DNA of 9,839 nt, taken from the NCBI GenBank assembly GCA_017632755.1, contig JAGBQU010000196.1:1-9839 (forward strand), written 5' to 3'. Of this stretch, positions 1 through 7,553 are shown one piece after another. Made by a program: the position numbers and the translations under genes. Under the pieces are notes generated by a model. That model was not told where the DNA came from and searched no databases. It was given only the letters and a program-made list of their open reading frames with translations. The stretch is from Lachnospiraceae bacterium. Lineage in GTDB: Bacteria; Bacillota_A; Clostridia; Lachnospirales; Lachnospiraceae. Position 1 is the stretch's first letter. Each line of letters begins with the position of its first letter.

Positions 1-945
1 ATTGCTGACGTTTTTAAAAAACTCATACATAAGAATTATCAGACAAACGACACCTCCCTGATCGAGCAATTTTCCTATCCCAAGTACGGTCCCGGCCAGC
101 TGTGGGAAAAAATGGCGGATGAGATCACAAAGATGGGGGGCGAGATCTACCTCAACACCCGTGTCACACAGATCAATGTGGGCGTCGACGGCAGGATCAA
201 AAATGTAGCCACACTGATGTATGACGACTTTCTGCAAAAGGATCTGCACAAAACCTTTGTGGGAATGTACTACTTCTCTTCCATGCCGATCAAAGACCTG
301 ATCGCCAATCTGCAGGCGCCGGATCTGCCCCAAAAGGTATATGACACAGCTGTCAACCTTCCGTACCGCGATTTTATCACGGTGGGACTGCTGGTAAAGA
401 AATTAAAGCTTGAGAATAAGACAAAGCATGTCACGGTCGGCGATATCGTCCCGGACTGCTGGATCTACATCCAGGAGCGCGATGTAAAGATCGGCAGGCT
501 GCAGATCTTTAACAACTGGTCGCCATACATGCCTGCGGACAATGAGAATACGGTCTGGATGGGCCTTGAATACTTCTGCAGCGAGGGAGATGAGATGTGG
601 AACCGCGCACCGGAAGACTTCATTGCATTTGCCATTGAGGAACTGATCAAGATCGATATCATTGACAAGGAAGATGTCCTCGATGCCACACATCTGCGTG
701 TAAAGAAGGCTTATCCTGCTTACTTTGGATCCTACAAAGACTTTGACATTGTTAAGGACTATCTAAACCGCTACGATAATCTGTTCTGCATCGGCAGAAA
801 CGGCCAGCACCGCTACAACAACATGGATCACTCCATGTTGACCGCTATAGAAGCCGTCAACCTGATCAAAGAGGGAAGTACGGACAAGAGCATTCTTTGG
901 CAGGTCAACAGCGAGCAGGAATATCACGAAGAAGTCAAACAATAA
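1..945 (+). CDS. FAD-dependent oxidoreductase (amine oxidase/protoporphyrinogen oxidase-like fold), 5' truncated by window edge
   Basis: The reading frame is open from base 1, so the 314 residues visible are the C-terminal part; the N-terminal GxGxxG dinucleotide site lies outside the window. Seen directly: a [13 protein letters not shown] segment (visible residues 26-38), followed by [13 protein letters not shown], the usual 'inhibitor-strand' that follows it in NAD(P)/FAD-dependent amine-oxidase-fold proteins. Near the C-terminus lies [17 protein letters not shown] (visible residues 263-279), matching the family's C-terminal FAD-contacting GR-G-x-Y-N-D-S signature. Related proteins (UDP-galactopyranose mutase-like and protoporphyrinogen oxidase-like) often lie in surface-glycan loci, and the membrane-protein neighbours here fit that. 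The substrate cannot be read from the sequence. The gene ends at a TAA that forms the first base pair of a terminator stem. The family call is fairly sure; the function is not. Confidence 0.82.
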   Translation: MADVFKKLIHKNYQTNDTSLIEQFSYPKYGPGQLWEKMADEITKMGGEIYLNTRVTQINVGVDGRIKNVATLMYDDFLQKDLHKTFVGMYYFSSMPIKDLIANLQAPDLPQKVYDTAVNLPYRDFITVGLLVKKLKLENKTKHVTVGDIVPDCWIYIQERDVKIGRLQIFNNWSPYMPADNENTVWMGLEYFCSEGDEMWNRAPEDFIAFAIEELIKIDIIDKEDVLDATHLRVKKAYPAYFGSYKDFDIVKDYLNRYDNLFCIGRNGQHRYNNMDHSMLTAIEAVNLIKEGSTDKSILWQVNSEQEYHEEVKQ

Positions 946-973
946 AAAAGAGGGTGCCCTGCACCCTCTTTTT
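945..973. terminator. Bidirectional intrinsic terminator between convergent genes
   Basis: A perfect 13-bp inverted repeat has AAAAAGAGGGTGC at 945-957, a 3-nt loop CCT at 958-960 and GCACCCTCTTTTT at 961-973. Read on either strand, the GC-rich core ends in a run of five Ts, so it can stop the FAD oxidoreductase on the plus strand and the membrane-protein gene ending at 984 on the minus strand. The last A of the oxidoreductase stop codon is part of the stem. Confidence 0.9.
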
Positions 974-983
974 AATATGCGGA

Positions 984-2597
984 TCATTCCGAGAAAAGAT
1001 ACATCCCTTCCCCCTCATAGATCGCATAGTATTCGTCCTCATATACCTTTACCCCATCCGGCATCACGGTAAAGTCACCCTTTAGCATCCCTGCCTCCTC
1101 TGTGCGCGCAAGCAGCAGAAATGTCTTTCCCGTGTGATATCCCTCGCGATAGAGATCCTTTTTGCTCAGCCACTCATAAGGTGCCGCCACACCATTTTCG
1201 CCTCCAAGATTTCCCACTTCGATCTTTCCGTTCGACAGATATTCGGTCACCGGTGCATTCCAGAACGTCGCATATCCGAAGGTATAATCGTTTTGTTCAA
1301 GAAATTGCATATATCCGTATCTCTTCTCACAGTCATTGTATTTTGCATCCTGCCACAATTCCCCATACAGGCTGCTGAGTACCGCCAAAGCGATACCGAT
1401 CGCGCAAAAGCTTTTCTGCCAGGCAATCTGCGGAGTAAAGACCTCAAAAAAGACTGCGATCAACAACACCGCTATGATATAGACCGGAATCCAGTAGCGA
1501 TACTGCATCAGCACGCTCGTGAAAACCAGCAGATACCAGTTGAGCAGAAACAAGCCGATAAAATAGTACAACAGGAACCGCTGCAAGCGGCTCAGCTTTG
1601 CGTGCCGCACATGCCAGAGATAGGCGATCGCTCCGATCACAAACAACAAAAGCGCAAATTTCAGGACATTGACAATCCCTCTCCCGGAAGCGGCCTCGAC
1701 CGGGTAGTATCCGAAAAATTCCACCATCAGTTTCATGGAATTCAAAAAGCGCTCGGGGATCTGTGAGAGCTCCACAAATACAATATCCTGTGAATCGAAG
1801 GAATAATGCCGGGCAAGATATCCTTTATTGATCAAAAAGCCCGCAGCCGCACATACCAAAAGGGTAGCCGTCCCCACAAGTCTCAAGAAAGCTTCGTTTT
1901 TTACAAGCGTTTCCTTAAAAAGGGATTCCTCTTCCGTAAAAAGGATCCATGCAGCCGCCAGAAGCATCGGAAGAAAAAGACTGGCAAGGTATCTCAGTCC
2001 GGACAGCCCGAGGACCAGCGCAGCGATGTGCATCCAGAGGACCGTAAAGATCCTGCCTCCTCTTCCCGCAGCCTTCCCTCTGATCCACCCGAGCACTCCT
2101 CCCAGGATCAGATATGTGCAGATCAGCTGACTTGAATAAAAGCAACCGACAAACATCATGTCCAGATATTCGTTTGAGAGGGGAGAAAACAAAAGAGCCA
2201 GCCCCAAAAAACTCCATCGCTTTTCCGTGCCCATCCGCTTTGCAACGAAACAGTACGCTCCGAGCATCAACGCATAGAACAGAAACACCGAAAGATATTT
2301 TACCAGACGATAGCTGTCAAACAAATAAAAAAGCGGCGTCATGAGCAGATGGGAATAGACGATCCTGATCTCCGTGGAGTAGAACCAATCCCTCGTGATA
2401 AGCTTCTTTTGATCCGCTAAAAGCTTTGATAAGATCACCTCCGCCGCCATGTCCGAATGCATCAGATTATCCGGCCTCAGCAGGCAGAAGAGAACCATTG
2501 CAAATATAATAACACCTGTTACAATCAAGAAGACATGCGTTTGCAGCCATGTAAGCAGGCCATTACTCCTGTCAAAGCGCTTCTTATCCGCATCCAT
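984..2597 (-). CDS. Polytopic membrane protein, GT-C glycosyltransferase-like
   Basis: This 537-residue protein has a short cytoplasmic N-terminus, a first membrane segment at about residues 21-40, and roughly ten further hydrophobic segments up to about residue 400. A soluble C-terminal stretch of about 130 residues follows. Just after the first segment is an acidic loop, RPDNLMHSDMAAE (41-53). An acidic, often D/E-containing first extracytoplasmic loop is the catalytic site in GT-C fold glycosyltransferases that use lipid-linked sugars, so D43/D49/E53 are candidate residues. That role is inference. The start ATG (2595-2597) has a GGGAGGA ribosome site about 10 nt upstream and a strong promoter. 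It is convergent with the oxidoreductase and divergent from another large membrane protein, which suggests an envelope-glycan region. A flippase, polymerase or uncharacterised membrane protein remains possible. Confidence 0.75.
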   Translation of the reverse strand: MDADKKRFDRSNGLLTWLQTHVFLIVTGVIIFAMVLFCLLRPDNLMHSDMAAEVILSKLLADQKKLITRDWFYSTEIRIVYSHLLMTPLFYLFDSYRLVKYLSVFLFYALMLGAYCFVAKRMGTEKRWSFLGLALLFSPLSNEYLDMMFVGCFYSSQLICTYLILGGVLGWIRGKAAGRGGRIFTVLWMHIAALVLGLSGLRYLASLFLPMLLAAAWILFTEEESLFKETLVKNEAFLRLVGTATLLVCAAAGFLINKGYLARHYSFDSQDIVFVELSQIPERFLNSMKLMVEFFGYYPVEAASGRGIVNVLKFALLLFVIGAIAYLWHVRHAKLSRLQRFLLYYFIGLFLLNWYLLVFTSVLMQYRYWIPVYIIAVLLIAVFFEVFTPQIAWQKSFCAIGIALAVLSSLYGELWQDAKYNDCEKRYGYMQFLEQNDYTFGYATFWNAPVTEYLSNGKIEVGNLGGENGVAAPYEWLSKKDLYREGYHTGKTFLLLARTEEAGMLKGDFTVMPDGVKVYEDEYYAIYEGEGMYLFSE

Positions 2598-2631
2598 TTG
2601 GTATTCTTCCTCCCTTCATTCTTCCAAAACT

Positions 2632-2660
2632 ATCATAAATTATAACCTTCCCTGTGTCAA
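2632..2660 (-). promoter_or_regulatory. Sigma-A-type promoter of the 537-residue membrane protein
   Basis: On the minus strand there is TTGACA (2655-2660, full consensus -35), a 17-bp spacer and TATGAT (2632-2637, 5/6 match -10). Predicted transcription starts about 25-30 nt before the ATG at 2597, leaving a short leader that contains the GGGAGGA ribosome site. Confidence 0.75.
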
Positions 2661-2667
2661 TTTATAG

Positions 2668-2696
2668 TTGCCTATCCCGCATAAAGCCTCTATACT
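2668..2696 (+). promoter_or_regulatory. Sigma-A-type promoter of the large membrane protein
   Basis: On the plus strand there is TTGCCT (2668-2673, 4/6 match -35), a 17-bp spacer and TATACT (2691-2696, 5/6 match -10). Transcription should start near 2703. Its -35 box lies only 7 bp from the -35 box of the divergent promoter, so the two polymerase sites are back to back and probably influence each other. Confidence 0.65.
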
Positions 2697-2726
2697 GAAT
2701 ACGTGCATCAAATATGGAAAAGGAGC

Positions 2727-5669
2727 ATGACCCACGGGTCCGAACATCATATGAAAAAAACGATTCAAAACGAAACCATCCTTTTTATAACATGTGTATT
2801 TATTGTATTACTGGCCGATCTGCTGATCTTTCGATGGCTCTACCCCCGCATGGGAAACGAGACGCAGATCTTTACGGATTTTATCATAGAGACCCTGGCA
2901 CGAACCGGGACAGGAAAAAGCGGCGAGCTGCATCTGTTCTATGGACTGCTTCTCTTTAACATCGTCTCATTCTCCGCATTGCTTTTTGCTCTGCATACCC
3001 TTTTCGGCATGCCCTGCAAAAGTCAAACCCCAAAGAGCATGACCGCTCAGCCGGAAGGGCTTGCGCCGATGCGCGCCCCTGCCCTGCTTCTCATCACGGG
3101 AATTCCCAATCTGTGCGGTTTCCTTTTATATAATAACATAAGTTATCCTTTGCTTTTTCTCTTTCTCCTCTGTATTGCCGGCTGTCTGTTTTTTAAGGAC
3201 TGCATCGCGGATGTCGTGATCCTTTTCCTGTTTACCTACTATGGGATCACAGCTCTTTGCACCTTGCTGTGTCGTATCGGTCTGCTCACGGCGATCGATT
3301 CATCAAGGCTCTACCTCGTTTCGATGGCTGTCGGCATCGTTTTGTTGCTTCCGTATCTGTTTTCCCGGCATCATCTTGCTGTGCAGCTACCGATCCTGCT
3401 TCTCCAGCTCCTGTTTCCCGGACTGTTTCTCATTTACTTTGTCGATCAGTACCTGTATCGCGGCCAGCTTATGACCATCCGCTATGCTACAGGCTACTAT
3501 GTGTTCTTCCTCTCGCTTTGCGCTGTGAGCTACATCGCATTGCTTTGGCACCTTCGTGATTTCTTTCGAAAACAGGCAAGCCTCGGAAAACGGAAGACAG
3601 TCACCTATCTTCCGCTCTCTGCTTTAATATGTAAAATCACACCCATTATTTTATTTATCTACCACTCCTTCAACGCCGCACCTATGTACGCCCAGCCGGA
3701 TCAGCATCACCATGGCGAGCAGATGATCCCCTGGCAGCAGGTGTTCACACTCGGTCAGTCCCTATACAAGGATTACACCCCGGTGTCCGGTCTTTTCCCA
3801 TTTTTTTCCGGCAGCATCCAGCACGGGCTGCTGGGCGGCACTGTGAGCGATTACTCTCCTGCGATCACCATCAGCATGGTTTTGTTTTGCATGGTTACCA
3901 TGTATCTTGTCACGCAACATGTCGGATGCGTCTGGGCGGTACTCTTTGCCGTCTATTTTGCTCTTCCGTCCTACAATCGACAATATTTCGTGCTTCCTGT
4001 CCTGCTTTTGCTGTTTCTGCCACGGCTTTTGCATAAACCGGATCTGTGGATGAGGATATGGTTGCTCTCCTGTTTTATAGCGGGATTGTACTATCCGCTC
4101 TTTGGCGGGGCTCTCGTGATCGCCACACTGCCGCTTTTGCTGCGACAGCTCTATGTCTTTTTCACTTCGGAGGAGGAAAAGAAAAAGCTGAAATCACTTA
4201 GATTTTATGTAAACTGGTTGTTGTGCCTGACACCTGTCGTGATCAGTGTTCCACTCCTGCTTCGCATGCTAACCCATACACTGACGTATTCCTCGCAGAC
4301 TTTGCTTGCTGACGGCATCAGTCTCTGGGGACAGCAGGCTCCAGAGTTCTTTATGACATATTTGTCAAATGCTCATATACGCGGTATTTTCTACCTTTTG
4401 CTGCGCTTTTTCTTACCGATCTCCGGCGTATGCATATTTTTCTTTTTATTAAGTCTTATATTAATTAAAGGCATGAAAAAGGCAGGTCATTCAGCTTTTG
4501 ACAATTCTGCCAGCCCCATTTATGTCCTTCTTGCCGGAGCCTTCAGCCTGTTGCTATCCTACTCCTACACCCTTGTAAGAGCAGATACAAATATGCTCTT
4601 ATCGCGCACTTCCTATATTCTGATCGCGATAGCCGGCATGTTTCTTCCCATTATGCTGATCGCCCGCGGAAGGAAACATATTCCGGATGTTCTTGTATCC
4701 ATGATCATTGCCGGCGCTTTCTCCCTCCCTCTGATCCTGTATCATCAAATGTACGATATCAAACGACCGGACATGTGGATCTATCCGGACGGTGAAAGTG
4801 CGATGATCCTCGATGACGCATCCAAGATCTACTGCCGCTACGAGGTGCCCGCGCTTTTTGTCCGCTCCTATGATACCGGTTTAAGTGAGTCGCTCATCGA
4901 CACGCTCGGTGAAGGCTTTATGGTGGAGGATCAGATTCACTATCTGTCCGATTACTCCCGTGTGATCGACAAATGCGATCGCATCCGCAATGATCAGTCG
5001 TCTCTGGGACTGGACGGTCAGGGATTCTACTTCTATCTGCGCGCCAGAGCCTGCGGAACCGGGTTTATCCAGGCTGCAAAGGGTTATGAAGCACAACGTG
5101 CACTTCTGCGCGTGATCGACCAAAAGCGCCCCGTCGTCTTTTTATTGGAGCCTGAGAGCAATTACTATATTTATTACTATATCCTGACTCATGACTATGT
5201 ATATTCCCGCAATGACGGTGCCCTGTACCCCGCAGAACTCTATACACAGCTCTTTGAACACGCTCCGGACGACTATCGTGAAACATGCGAGAACTTTGAC
5301 TTCGGACTTGTGGCATCCTGCTTTGGGAAGTCCTTTTCCACACTCAGATCGCGGTTATCACCGGTATCAGTCAATGATAACGCGCGCAATTTTATTCCTT
5401 TTTCGGGAGCGGACTGCGACTGTATGCACATTGTGCTAAACACGGAGAAGGCAAGTTCACTGTCCACACTCTCCATCGAGTTTCGCTTCACAAAGCCCGT
5501 TGGCGGATCCGGTCGCAAATCTGACACCGTCAGTTGCACCGTTAACGGCGATACCCTTCTCATTCCCCTCGGTATGGATTGCAACTGGCTCCTCAGCACC
5601 ATCGAAGACGTGCGCATCACCGCAACAGATACCACAGGAGCTCCCGTCGCACTTGATCCGTCAGATTAG
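2727..5669 (+). CDS. Very large polytopic membrane protein with C-terminal extracytoplasmic domain, GT-C-like
   Basis: The open frame can be read from a GTG at 2703 (988 residues), but that codon falls on the predicted transcription start and has no ribosome site. In-frame ATGs at 2727 (980 residues) and 2751 (972 residues, beginning MKKTIQNETILF) are more credible. An AAAAGGAG at 2718-2725 lies too close to the first (1 nt) and rather far from the second (25 nt), so the start stays uncertain. Counting from 2703, residues about 20-680 hold many hydrophobic segments and the last 300 are soluble. After about residue 324 comes a loop with PDQHHHGEQMIPWQQ and a GQSLYKDYTPVSGLFPFFSG segment. This resembles the acidic substrate loop and the 'G-x-x-Y-x-D' region of GT-C sugar transferases. 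The family was not recognised with certainty. Base composition is similar to its neighbours. Confidence 0.75.
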   Translation: MTHGSEHHMKKTIQNETILFITCVFIVLLADLLIFRWLYPRMGNETQIFTDFIIETLARTGTGKSGELHLFYGLLLFNIVSFSALLFALHTLFGMPCKSQTPKSMTAQPEGLAPMRAPALLLITGIPNLCGFLLYNNISYPLLFLFLLCIAGCLFFKDCIADVVILFLFTYYGITALCTLLCRIGLLTAIDSSRLYLVSMAVGIVLLLPYLFSRHHLAVQLPILLLQLLFPGLFLIYFVDQYLYRGQLMTIRYATGYYVFFLSLCAVSYIALLWHLRDFFRKQASLGKRKTVTYLPLSALICKITPIILFIYHSFNAAPMYAQPDQHHHGEQMIPWQQVFTLGQSLYKDYTPVSGLFPFFSGSIQHGLLGGTVSDYSPAITISMVLFCMVTMYLVTQHVGCVWAVLFAVYFALPSYNRQYFVLPVLLLLFLPRLLHKPDLWMRIWLLSCFIAGLYYPLFGGALVIATLPLLLRQLYVFFTSEEEKKKLKSLRFYVNWLLCLTPVVISVPLLLRMLTHTLTYSSQTLLADGISLWGQQAPEFFMTYLSNAHIRGIFYLLLRFFLPISGVCIFFFLLSLILIKGMKKAGHSAFDNSASPIYVLLAGAFSLLLSYSYTLVRADTNMLLSRTSYILIAIAGMFLPIMLIARGRKHIPDVLVSMIIAGAFSLPLILYHQMYDIKRPDMWIYPDGESAMILDDASKIYCRYEVPALFVRSYDTGLSESLIDTLGEGFMVEDQIHYLSDYSRVIDKCDRIRNDQSSLGLDGQGFYFYLRARACGTGFIQAAKGYEAQRALLRVIDQKRPVVFLLEPESNYYIYYYILTHDYVYSRNDGALYPAELYTQLFEHAPDDYRETCENFDFGLVASCFGKSFSTLRSRLSPVSVNDNARNFIPFSGADCDCMHIVLNTEKASSLSTLSIEFRFTKPVGGSGRKSDTVSCTVNGDTLLIPLGMDCNWLLSTIEDVRITATDTTGAPVALDPSD

Positions 5670-5768
5670 ACCTGCGACTTTTACAAGATCAACCAGCCGG
5701 ACCTGTAAATAGTGACTTCTTATGCCACAGCCATACACACTTTATACGGCATTTATTATGGATACATA

Positions 5769-5797
5769 TGTACAACAGCCCTCTTTTTTGATATACT
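5769..5797 (+). promoter_or_regulatory. Possible promoter of the carbamate kinase-like gene
   Basis: TGTACA (5769-5774, 4/6 match -35) is followed by a 17-bp spacer and TATACT (5792-5797, 5/6 match -10). The 178-bp gap before the gene (5670-5847) is AT-rich in its second half and shows no convincing terminator for the preceding membrane protein, so read-through is also possible. Confidence 0.45.
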
Positions 5798-5807
5798 TTT
5801 AGTATAT
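5791..5807. repeat. 7-bp inverted repeat overlapping the putative -10 box
   Basis: ATATACT (5791-5797), spacer TTT and AGTATAT (5801-5807) form a perfect palindrome lying over the proposed -10 element. It could be an operator. AT-rich promoter DNA also produces such repeats by chance. Confidence 0.4.
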
Positions 5808-5847
5808 ATTTTGTTCCAAAAACGGGCAGAAAGATTGAGGTAAAAAA

Positions 5848-6783
5848 ATGAGCAAGAAGAAAATCGTTGTTTCTTTAGGACATGAAGCATTGGGATATAC
5901 AACAGGGGAGCAGTTTGATGCCGTAAAGCGCACCGCACATGCTCTCGCAGATCTGCTGGAATCCGATCTGCAGCTCATCATCACACACTCCAACGGACCG
6001 CAGGTCAGCATGATACATAAGGCAATGACCGAGCTCAGAAGGATCTATCCCGACTACACACCCGCACCCATGTGCGTCTGCTCCGCAATGAGCCAGGGCT
6101 ATGTGGGGTATGATATTCAGAATTCACTCCGCGCAGAACTGTTATCGCGCGGCATTTCCAAGACCGTCAGCACGATACTGACGCAGGTTACCGTTGATCC
6201 CTATGACGAAGCTTTTTATGAGCCGCAGAAGGTCATCGGGCGCTATATGAACAGGGAGGACGCCGACCAGGAGATCAAGAAGGGGAACTATGTGGTAGAG
6301 CTGGAAGAAGGTTTCCGGCGAGTAGTTGCTGCTCCGAAGCCGATCGATATCGTTGAACTGGATGCGATCCGCACACTCTCCGATGCCGATCAGGTAGTCA
6401 TCGCATGCGGCGGTGGCGGCATACCGGTTATCGAACAACACCATGCACTCAAGGGTGCATCTGCAGTCATAGAAAAAGACAGCATCGCAGGAAAGCTTGC
6501 TGCCGATCTCAAGACAGATGAACTGCTCATTCTCACAAGTGTGGATTATGTTTACACGGATTTTGAAAAAGATACCCAGGCGCCGATCATCGAAGCGACC
6601 GTCGCGCAGATGAAAGATCTTATGAAAGAAGGCCAGTTTGGCGAGACAACTATGCGCCCCAAGATCGAAGCTGCCATCCATTATCTGGAGGCAAACCCCG
6701 ATGGCTGTGTCAGGATCACCTCCATCCGACATGCAAACGATGCAATGAAAGGAAAAACCGGCACAACCATCCGGGCACACTGA
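5848..6783 (+). CDS. Carbamate kinase family protein, divergent
   Basis: This 311-residue protein has the normal length and full architecture of carbamate kinase (amino-acid kinase fold), which interconverts carbamoyl phosphate plus ADP with ATP plus carbamate and ammonia in the cytoplasm. Visible family motifs are THSNGPQV (46-53), AMSQGYVGY (80-88), TQVTVDPYDEAF (112-123), QKVIGRY with K128, RRVVAAPKP (157-165), CGGGGIPVIE (187-196), AVIEKD with K210/D211, and MRPKIEAAI with K272. The N-terminal phosphate-binding motif, normally GGNA, is GHEA (11-14). THGNGPQV has become THSNGPQV and GSM-PK has become TTMRPK. The start has GAGGT 6 nt upstream. No arginine deiminase or ornithine transcarbamylase gene is in the window, so it may serve purine, allantoin or agmatine breakdown, or have drifted in substrate. 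The family is sure; arcC-type function is less so. Confidence 0.88.
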   Translation: MSKKKIVVSLGHEALGYTTGEQFDAVKRTAHALADLLESDLQLIITHSNGPQVSMIHKAMTELRRIYPDYTPAPMCVCSAMSQGYVGYDIQNSLRAELLSRGISKTVSTILTQVTVDPYDEAFYEPQKVIGRYMNREDADQEIKKGNYVVELEEGFRRVVAAPKPIDIVELDAIRTLSDADQVVIACGGGGIPVIEQHHALKGASAVIEKDSIAGKLAADLKTDELLILTSVDYVYTDFEKDTQAPIIEATVAQMKDLMKEGQFGETTMRPKIEAAIHYLEANPDGCVRITSIRHANDAMKGKTGTTIRAH

Positions 6784-6798
6784 GACAACATTTCGGAT

Positions 6799-6825
6799 CC
6801 GGCGAAACACAGACGGTTTCGCCGG
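6799..6825. terminator. GC-rich hairpin between convergent genes, no T-tract
   Basis: CCGGCGAAAC (6799-6808) and GTTTCGCCGG (6816-6825) form a perfect 10-bp stem with a 7-nt loop. It fills most of the 42-bp gap between the carbamate kinase stop and the ohrR stop (6826-6828). Neither side is followed by a run of Ts, so it may be an atypical terminator or a 3'-end stabilising structure for both transcripts. Confidence 0.55.
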
Positions 6826-7266
6826 TCATTCAACAAACGAATTCAGGATTTTGTAAAGAATTCTGTGAAGTTCTCCCGCTTCCTGCGGCTCCAGCCGTAC
6901 GCAACGCCCCATCTTAGCTGGAATACACACTGCTTTTTCCCTGAGTTTCTCACCTTCACTTGTGATACTGATCTCAAGATTTCTCTCATCCTGCTTAGAA
7001 CGGGTTCTCTCAATATAGCCCTTACCTTCCAGCTTTTTGAGCACCGGTGTAAGCGTCCCGGAGTCAAGGAGCAAAAAACTGCCCAGTTCTTTTACATTCA
7101 TGCTCTTTTTATCCCACAGTACCATCATGGCAATATACTGGGTGTATGTCAGATCGATCTCATCCAGATAGGGTTTGTAACGCTTTACAACCTCCTTAGC
7201 CGCCGCATACAGGGGGAAGCAGAGCTGATTTTCCAATTTCAGACAATCATATGCATTTACATCCAT
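6826..7266 (-). CDS. ohrR: OhrR-type MarR family peroxide-sensing repressor
   Basis: This 146-residue winged-helix repressor binds DNA as a dimer and lets go when a cysteine is oxidised by organic peroxide. OhrR hallmarks are visible: LENQLCFPLY (11-20) with sensor Cys16; YKPYLDEIDLTYTQY (30-44) with Tyr30 and Tyr41, the two tyrosines that hydrogen-bond the sensor cysteine in Bacillus subtilis OhrR; and the recognition-helix signature LLLDSGTLTPVLKKLE (65-80). The wing RTRSKQDER (87-95) follows. Cys114 and Cys122 lie in the C-terminal dimerisation helix. By offset, Cys122 sits near the resolving Cys127 of Xanthomonas two-Cys OhrR, which would make this a two-Cys sensor (inference). The ATG overlaps the preceding TAA by one base (TAATG), suggesting translational coupling. 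It is the last gene of the peroxide operon and probably controls the palindrome at 8197-8215. Confidence 0.9.
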   Translation of the reverse strand: MDVNAYDCLKLENQLCFPLYAAAKEVVKRYKPYLDEIDLTYTQYIAMMVLWDKKSMNVKELGSFLLLDSGTLTPVLKKLEGKGYIERTRSKQDERNLEISITSEGEKLREKAVCIPAKMGRCVRLEPQEAGELHRILYKILNSFVE

Positions 7267-7553
7267 TATTCGTGCTCTCCCTTTGTAGATTCCGACGCAC
7301 TTTGTGCCTCATAGGCAGCCCTGACGGCTTTTGTGAGCTGATCTGCGCAGGAAGTCGGCCTTCTTCCGCAGGTAATACCTCCCAGGATATTTTCTATCTG
7401 TGAGACGGTCATCCCATCCACAAGCTTCGGAACGGCCTTCAGATTTCCATTACATCCGCCGTCCAGAAACTCCACATTCGTGACCACATCTCCGTTGATC
7501 TCCACCTTGATCCTTCTTGCACAAACATACTCTGTATTGTAAATATATTCCAT
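7266..7553 (-). CDS. Small TSCPD domain protein (TIGR03905-like)
   Basis: The product is a 95-residue protein of unknown function. The frame could begin at a GTG at 7580, but the ATG at 7551-7553 is preferred. It has AGGAG (complement of 7561-7565) exactly 7 nt upstream, and the protein then begins MEYIYNTEYVC, as family members do. Conserved features are Cys11, a GGCNGNLK turn with Cys34, a GGITCGRRPTSCADQL block with Cys62 and Cys69 (the motif that names the family, here TSCAD rather than TSCPD), and a charged C-terminal tail (83-95). Four conserved cysteines suggest metal binding or a thiol role; related domains occur at the C-terminus of some B12-dependent ribonucleotide reductases. It lies 43 bp after the peroxidase gene and overlaps ohrR by one base, so a part in peroxide or thiol stress is inferred from context. 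Confidence 0.85.
   Translation of the reverse strand: MEYIYNTEYVCARRIKVEINGDVVTNVEFLDGGCNGNLKAVPKLVDGMTVSQIENILGGITCGRRPTSCADQLTKAVRAAYEAQSASESTKGEHE

Noticed and set aside
1134..1766. 210-codon open frame on the plus strand
   Set aside because: It is antisense to the membrane-protein gene, has no ribosome site and a low-complexity polar translation rich in His, Gln and Arg, typical of an antisense shadow.
2714..2959. 81-codon open frame with ATG at 2714, possible leader peptide
   Set aside because: The AAAAGGAG motif lies inside it rather than upstream, and its translation is the +1 shadow of the membrane-protein N-terminus.
5720..5756. Weak inverted repeat ATGCC...GGCAT after the large membrane protein gene, possible terminator
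   Set aside because: Only 5 bp of stem with a loop of over 20 nt and no T-tract; not supportable.
6142..6810. 222-codon open frame on the minus strand
   Set aside because: It lies antisense to well-supported carbamate kinase motifs, has no ribosome site and its translation shows no recognisable family; it is a shadow of the codon bias.
6865..7314. 149-codon open frame on the plus strand
   Set aside because: It is antisense to ohrR, whose motifs and context are very strong.
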